This document shows positions 60,701 through 64,000 of a stretch of 64,000 nucleotides of DNA, in pieces. The position numbers and the translations under genes are program-made. The notes below the pieces were generated by a model that worked only from the letters and a program-made list of their open reading frames with translations, was not told the DNA's origin and did no database searches. Each line of letters starts with the position of its first letter. The stretch's first letter is position 1. Origin of the DNA: Cupriavidus gilardii (lineage in GTDB: Bacteria > Pseudomonadota > Gammaproteobacteria > Burkholderiales > Burkholderiaceae); the NCBI RefSeq assembly GCF_008801915.1, contig NZ_VZOV01000005.1, positions 124,001-188,000 of the forward strand. The letters run 5' to 3'.

Positions 60701-62407
60701 CCGCCCGCGGACGGCGCGCTGGCGGCGCTGCGCGACACCCATCCCGCGGCATGGCGGCGGGTACTGGAGCGTGCGGCACGCCAGATGGAACGGCTCGCGC
60801 GGCAGGGCGGCGCCGACTCGCCGTGGCAGGCGCAGGCCGTGCAGTTGCGCGACCTGGCCCGGCAGGCCGCCGCCGATCCGCGCCTGACCCGCGTCGGCGA
60901 GGGCGTGGCGGCGATGCGCCAGTGGCGCCAGGCCGAATGGCAGCGGGCCGACGCCCGCATCGCCGAACAGCAGGCCACGCAGGCGTGGCGGCACGCGCAA
61001 CGCACGCAACGTACCCAACGCGGGCAACGCACAAGCGCAGGCCAGCATGCCGATCGCCAGGACCTGCGCGCGGCAATGAACCAGGCCGCGGCGCGCCATC
61101 GAGACGCACGGCGCGAAGCACTGGAGGCAAGGCGAGCGGCTTTCCGCCCAGGCACCGGCGCCATCGATCGGCTGGCCGTGGCAAATCCGCGCGCCGCGGA
61201 CAGCCTGCTCGCCTGGGCGCAGCGCCAGCAGCGTGCCGACGCGCGGCTGGGCACGGTGTCGCTCGGGCCGGTGCGGCAGCGTATGGAGCGCACGGTCCCG
61301 ACCGCGCTGCAGGGCGGGCTCGCCAACGCCAGCGGCGACAGCACGCTGACCGTCGCGCAGATCCGCCGCGGCCTGCAGCGCGGCGCGCGCGTGGCGGCGC
61401 TGGCCCATGGGGCCTACGCGGCCGCGACGGGCCAGGTCGACGTCTCGCGCGATCCGCGCGAGCTGCGCAAGTACAACCTGCCGGATACCACGCGCATCGA
61501 CGGCTGGCAGATCACGTTCCGCTCGCGCGACGGGCTGAACTCGATGACGCTGTGGCTCAATATCGGCGGCATCAAGTCGCTGTGGGTCGGCGGCAGCACC
61601 ACGCCGTTCGCGTTCTCGCGCGACGGCAAGACCACCGTCGGCACGCGCGACGGCGTCAATATCGTCGAAGGCGGCGTCGCCTATCGCTTCGGCTTGCCAT
61701 GGCTGTCGAAGATGGGCATGGCGAGCCTGCGCGTCGGCCACGTCAAGCACAACATCCTGCGCACCAACTTCGCCAACGGCCGGCTGACTGATGTGGACGG
61801 GCAGGCCACGTGGTCGTGGCCGGTCACGCCGGTGCTGATGGATGCGACCAATATCGGCCCGCTGCGCTTCTACGGATCGAATACCGCCAACCGGCTGCAG
61901 ATCGGCCAGTACGGCAGCAAGGTCGGACCGGCGCAGCTGTGGTACCTGAAGGGGCCGGACCTGTCGAAGTCTCGCGTCAGCGAGATCGATGCGATCACGC
62001 TGAACAAGGAATTCCAGTGGCCGGATCTGCTCGGGTCGTCCGGGCGCGATCGCGCGGCATCGGCCGAGGCCACGCATGGCGCCGCGCCGCGCGTCTTGGC
62101 CGAGCGGCAGGCCACGGCGCCGACGATGGAGGCCCCGCATCGCAACCTGTCGCGTCGCGCGGCCTCGGTGCTGGCGGGCTACCACCAGGTGGCGCCGGGC
62201 GACACGCTATGGGACATCGCGCGCAGCCATCGCGACATGCTGCTGGATGGCGACGGCGGGGCGGGTGCCGTGCCCGGCGGCGACGTCGCGCAGACCAGCC
62301 GGGCGCTCGACCACCTGCTGCAGCTCAATGCCTCGATCGGCGATCCCGACCGCATCGTGCCCGGCTGGCTGGTCGATATCGCCCCGCAGCAAACCAGCCA
62401 GGGCTGA
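54743..62407 (+). CDS. Giant (2554-residue) putative type III secretion substrate with DUF4781-like core and LysM-like end
   Basis: The start at 54743 has GAGG six bases upstream. Residues 1-40 are Ser/Pro-rich with nine consecutive prolines (19-27), resembling a secretion signal. Residues 41-590 are mostly charged helix or coiled coil. A Pro/Ser/Thr linker follows (about 590-700). About 945-1335 reads like DUF4781 (HYVDYGGRPYEMAGRTHARN), with a hydrophobic segment near 1146-1178 (IAAGVGIVAGVVLVVGSGGA). Residues 1335-2240 are Arg/Ala-rich helices. A beta-rich domain (2245-2430) precedes a LysM-like segment (2480-2548, YHQVAPGDTLWDIARSHRDM). Location beside the secretion cluster suggests an effector or surface substrate. 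Function is unknown; DUF4781 is from memory. Confidence 0.85.
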   Translation: MSYPADLSGPSTVRPVTVPPPPPPPPPAPSAPPPGTADAESNSAAQRQRELAELQARLQQMREQIAAMLERLRQAQEAEAAARAQAEAAREAAERSQSRDDIARAEAAEATAATRKAELNEAALELDAHDKRIALDEAKAETLREPGPQNQTKVDTAQAAYDDAQQLHTVSVADVNAKRADEALAAADRAVTALAPPGSDPNKLNAADQQALSEARETAGAARRQSDSAAAALETEWRRYERDAAQRELARTGRELEQAGAARERARSEGDAAALQRADDAYGAALDAWWVADREAAAAQASWDAQVAANDLAAREEQHRVDETRANQCLVEPPEVQQARQTLEQRNTAAQAALTEAQSARDDQAARKTLRDRAAQIDTEYREAQTGLEQARTAYEGATNPDAREKARIAYADAQDRMQAARGDHDALQALRSSQQADAALVEGLRAQEKGGAGAPHDDRIATLRESASQARANLQGTVANANGDAADVLRQGRTDEWRKDGGAAQRALPTADEAAANAAQTYEATVRRPGATQQEIDTARERRDETRLAQAVAHGRSDALASTEARRAAEGEYALALEAHRTHDFSASAPAGPLAPSGPSGPLAPSTQPPGSLPSTGPSLSTSPLLTPNFGEAARPAPWTVLPPGIDAAAGNASGDTAAAPPTSPTSTSSTSATAPLLAAPGSPPVAVKENGRWYVQYPAQFSAQSPNLYGSYPAAPTTLSLPGQSPSRVEMDPVTARVWEAHAQLQSAIAAEDTAWRDYETLNNDAQAIAQARREGNASANANGASPGQNPGADADPELTRLTAQVDTDHRALLAALGARLTAEDRARDLGVDVEKDETVVSAGEALESARATASASAAELERYRSERDSGAASDDVERLRNAHQAWKREHPFLREQDAPTWAPLQQALDNEDAARQQLVQEAAQAGAAQETRALTATLTPEEREDPAALYELFVSEPRAMAQGVINQHYVDYGGRPYEMAGRTHARNMAGLALGIPPEVQLAGDADAQMETLRKQDVFAGIDDDYADMLDVVADQLIEQGGEHARVTLLPVVYASRERGIVRTMLFKVETDQGPRFVDEAGRAYDDLKDYRENNTLPAADAVLAMPRDGEFTVDSKGNIELEIGDARIESGWESFRRKTHLDTIAAGVGIVAGVVLVVGSGGALAPVAMAAAGAATAYGVGTSAASIADQISHGQSWNPDKNPQMLIDGLNILAAALGVRAGVAGVSAARSGQRALVAESRGLTDEASQLALRTQALQQQATRSGRQALAVGAGTYGYTAYSAVSNWENMTPGERATTRTQLLLGGVQFMINPVSGRWIRQGATGALAGTRHAATAWRGTVAGLDRGAQALSTLTMPLRNAMQTPLAAARMRLGQWQDTLAQRLPALSSLAGFPGSLRRQGADPAGAARPPATPGPSAAQPRTETPPHSYPVARTRWRAVQDRLSRVDTLGMLNWLDAGRRGAAQAIGKQRDAEAKLVRAARETAFEDGQALQRWLSGPMRQQMRQIEARAQSQLARLRWETDTARQQAIVRDLRRLDAAAQRLATRWHPLLAIGLRQELRRIEANQRDFKGSGDVLAPRAEAMRHLRGELAQWRAALPSRQVPTPRDAGTVAHAHAQALVSRIATHRAALTDGAALVAKTLDAMRVNRDAVLDFVPKGSTRPVRASIEGDIHAVAPRRSTDPNAATPAMPVLPPRWQRAVAASLRQRFRMGMADAATGLLWLQARRLGMLTPRASLRLALQGRTAAAARTADGMTWSTVMRSGPARPHADGNRTSRNGALNRLDAGRAIFYQERASALAAKAAAAGNTKSKLAAWQAFVDAVAAHSPDVARRLGAAGGVRERYQGGEAGTVRRWQGFVPSRAEARGSDSAREVRRAYAELLLAAARVRKRDTRRAAAASVRAWRQSLRSANDAARVTDALSARLQTATPGTATHRALTRQHALAVQAQRLAQTKAERAGRAVFGEGGLTPRARTAQRGREAQPPADGALAALRDTHPAAWRRVLERAARQMERLARQGGADSPWQAQAVQLRDLARQAAADPRLTRVGEGVAAMRQWRQAEWQRADARIAEQQATQAWRHAQRTQRTQRGQRTSAGQHADRQDLRAAMNQAAARHRDARREALEARRAAFRPGTGAIDRLAVANPRAADSLLAWAQRQQRADARLGTVSLGPVRQRMERTVPTALQGGLANASGDSTLTVAQIRRGLQRGARVAALAHGAYAAATGQVDVSRDPRELRKYNLPDTTRIDGWQITFRSRDGLNSMTLWLNIGGIKSLWVGGSTTPFAFSRDGKTTVGTRDGVNIVEGGVAYRFGLPWLSKMGMASLRVGHVKHNILRTNFANGRLTDVDGQATWSWPVTPVLMDATNIGPLRFYGSNTANRLQIGQYGSKVGPAQLWYLKGPDLSKSRVSEIDAITLNKEFQWPDLLGSSGRDRAASAEATHGAAPRVLAERQATAPTMEAPHRNLSRRAASVLAGYHQVAPGDTLWDIARSHRDMLLDGDGGAGAVPGGDVAQTSRALDHLLQLNASIGDPDRIVPGWLVDIAPQQTSQG

Positions 62408-62634
62408 CAACGGCGCGGAAGTTCCCGTCCTACGAAGGCTCGGTGATGGCAAGGCGCGCCGCTCGCGGTACGCTACGCCATCCTCGAGCCCGGCCGCGAT
62501 GGCCGGGCATGGACGCGCATGAACACGCGTGGAGGCGCATCGACGCACAACCACGCGGATCCAGGCGCATTGGCGCATTGGCCCATCTCGCACCGACCAC
62601 CATCATTTCTCCGACGACCGATTCCTCCGCCGGC

Positions 62635-63231
62635 ATGCCCGATCACCACCCATCCTTCGTCCTTCCACGGCGGCGTCTTCGCGGCGCGCGGCTGGCGGCG
62701 CTGGCCGCGCTGGCCATGGCGCCCGCCGCCCATGCCCAACTGGTCCCGGTCGAGCGCTCGATCCTGATCCATCGCACGCCGCAGCAGGTGTGGGCGCAGG
62801 CCGGCGACTACTGCGCGATCGCCAAATGGGACAGCGCGTTGCGTTCGTGCAGCGTGGTGCTGGGCGACGGATCGCCTGGGACGGTCCGTCGTGCCGAGCG
62901 CAAGAACGGCGGGCCGCCTGTCGTCGACGTGCTGGTCGATCGCGGACCGTACTCCTACGTCTACCGCAAGCTGTCCAACCATACGCGCGGGCGACTGCAG
63001 GTAAGTCCCGGTCCCGACGCGGGCACCGCCGTGGTAACGTGGCAGATGTGGCTCGACCCGCTGTCCGTGCCCGCCGGCCCGCGTGCGGAGTATCCGCAGG
63101 CGCTGGGCAACGAAATGCAGGCGGCGCTGGGCCGCATCAAGGTGCTGGCCGAACAGCCGGTCGACAAGGCGCCGGTCCATCCGGTGCGTGAGTCCGCCGA
63201 CGCGGCACGTCCGTCGACGCAGGGAAGTTGA
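62635..63231 (+). CDS. Exported SRPBCC (polyketide cyclase/START-like) protein
   Basis: The product is 198 residues. A signal peptide (ARLAALAALAMAPAAHAQ) ends near residue 36. The mature part has the SRPBCC pattern: VERSILIHRTPQQVWAQAGD, then AIAKWDSALRSCSV, with a strand SYVYRKLSNHTRGRLQVSPG and a long C-terminal helix. The fold binds hydrophobic ligands in a deep pocket. The C-terminal tail is Pro/Ala-rich. No partner is evident and it lies between the giant protein and a LysR gene. The ATG at 62635 is the last good start before the signal. Confidence 0.8.
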   Translation: MPDHHPSFVLPRRRLRGARLAALAALAMAPAAHAQLVPVERSILIHRTPQQVWAQAGDYCAIAKWDSALRSCSVVLGDGSPGTVRRAERKNGGPPVVDVLVDRGPYSYVYRKLSNHTRGRLQVSPGPDAGTAVVTWQMWLDPLSVPAGPRAEYPQALGNEMQAALGRIKVLAEQPVDKAPVHPVRESADAARPSTQGS

Positions 63232-63334
63232 GCGACACGGCTGCGGTGCGCGGGCGTGGCGCCGTGGCGCGCGATGCCGGTGTTGTTCGCTCGCGCCAGC
63301 CGCATCGTCATTTCCGTGTCCAATCCCTGTCGAC

Positions 63335-64000
63335 ATGAACCTGCGCTTTCTCGAGACGTTCGTCTGGGTCGCCCGTTTGCGAAGCTTCCGGCTGACCGCG
63401 GAAAAACTGTTCACCACCCAGGCCTCGATTTCCAGCCGCATCGCCGTGCTGGAGGAGGACCTCGGCGTCAAGCTGTTCCTGCGGGACTCGCGCGGCGTCT
63501 CGCTGACCCCGCAGGGCCAGCAGGTGCTCGAATATGCCGAGCGCATGGTCAACACCATGCACCGGCTGCGCCAGTCGATCGATTCCACGCGCGTCAGCGA
63601 GGGGCGCCTTCGTATCGGCGCGATGGATTCGGTCATCCATACCTGGCTGTCGTCGGTGGTCCGCCGCGTGATGGAGGCCTACCCGGCGCTGGAGATCGAG
63701 CTGACCGCCGATGCGGCGCTGAACCTGTGCGACCAGCTGCAGAAGGGCTATCTCGACATCATCTTCCAGACCGATCTGCTGCGCGTGGAGACCGTGCGCA
63801 ATATCGAACTGGCCAAGTATCCGATCCGCTGGATCGTCGCCAAGGGCTCGGCCTATGACAGGCCGTACCGCTCGCTGGCCGATCTTGCCGGCGAACGCGT
63901 GATCACCTTCGTCAAGAACTCGCGCCCGCATCAGGACATCCTGAGCCTGTTCCATCTGAACGGCGTGGAAACGCCGCGCGTCAGCTGCGTCAATTCGGTG
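63335..64000 (+). CDS. LysR family transcriptional regulator, truncated by the window end
   Basis: The first 222 codons are seen. The winged helix-turn-helix is classical: FLETFVWVARLRSFRLTAEK, then TTQASISSRIAVLEEDLGVK with LFLRDSRGVSLTPQG. The effector domain begins EGRLRIGAMDSVIHTWLSSV. The gene is complete at the start and runs off the right edge. Its targets are probably beyond the window; the SRPBCC gene upstream is on the same strand, 103 bases away. Confidence 0.9.
   Translation, partial: MNLRFLETFVWVARLRSFRLTAEKLFTTQASISSRIAVLEEDLGVKLFLRDSRGVSLTPQGQQVLEYAERMVNTMHRLRQSIDSTRVSEGRLRIGAMDSVIHTWLSSVVRRVMEAYPALEIELTADAALNLCDQLQKGYLDIIFQTDLLRVETVRNIELAKYPIRWIVAKGSAYDRPYRSLADLAGERVITFVKNSRPHQDILSLFHLNGVETPRVSCVNSV

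Noticed and set aside
57311-62185. Open frame of about 1620 codons on the minus strand opposite the giant gene
   Set aside because: It is an antisense shadow caused by strong GC third-position bias. It is Arg/His/Ala-rich with no domain, while the plus strand has recognisable domains.

Overview
The window looks like a chromosomal or chromid segment of a GC-rich betaproteobacterium of the order Burkholderiales (Cupriavidus, Ralstonia or Bordetella-like). The evidence is strong GC bias at third codon positions, two TctC/Bug-type solute-binding proteins, a CaiB-type CoA-transferase with crotonase and glutathione S-transferase neighbours, many LysR/IclR/LacI/GntR-style regulatory arrangements, and a Tat-exported PhoX phosphatase. 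No rRNA, tRNA, CRISPR array or intact insertion sequence was recognised.

Layout. 1-3114: acyl-CoA and detoxification genes (CoA-transferase on the minus strand; quinone oxidoreductase, GST and a crotonase-like protein on the plus strand) around a twin GTATAC operator. 3151-8188: LysR regulator, then a GlxA-type regulator followed by an NmrA-like reductase, an Ohr-like peroxidase and a cupin, then a PhyH-like dioxygenase. 8203-10758: a chemoreceptor with almost no periplasmic sensor, preceded by a sigma-28 (FliA) promoter, and a membrane diguanylate cyclase. 10888-15113: a TctC protein, a frameshifted SDR, an octamer repeat array, a 2-hydroxyacid dehydrogenase, and a citrate-synthase homologue with an N-terminal helix-turn-helix. 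About 15.3-20.05 kb: a visibly AT-richer island carrying a fused AAA ATPase/DUF4435 (TOPRIM-like) protein resembling PARIS/OLD defence proteins, plus two unrecognised genes, ending in a decayed PhoX fragment.

20151-26127: a LacI-regulated ABC importer translationally coupled to a GpdQ-like phosphodiesterase. 26415-29132: an OB-fold membrane-anchored protein and a full PhoX phosphatase under a Pho box. 29316-33852: an IclR regulator divergent from an amino-acid oxidase, TctC protein and amidohydrolase operon. 33868-36439: the LdtD/MepK peptidoglycan pair and a tiny lipoprotein.

36494-51212 is a type III secretion system. sctR and sctQ lie on the minus strand; sctV, sctS, sctC, sctD, a small needle-position gene, sctI, J, K, L, N, O, T and U lie on the plus strand, mostly overlapping by a few bases. 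Odd points are: SctU has YSTQ where the autocleavage motif NPTH should be, and no sctP is present; SctQ has an internal, ribosome-binding-site-equipped start for a SctQ-C product; and the non-overlapping gaps carry 11-13 bp tandem repeats. A LuxR-type solo regulator lies downstream on the opposite strand, then an MFS transporter. A 2554-residue protein (54743-62407) with an N-terminal proline tract, long helical regions, a DUF4781-like core and a C-terminal LysM-like segment is the best candidate for a substrate or accessory of this secretion system. The window ends with an SRPBCC protein and the start of a LysR gene.
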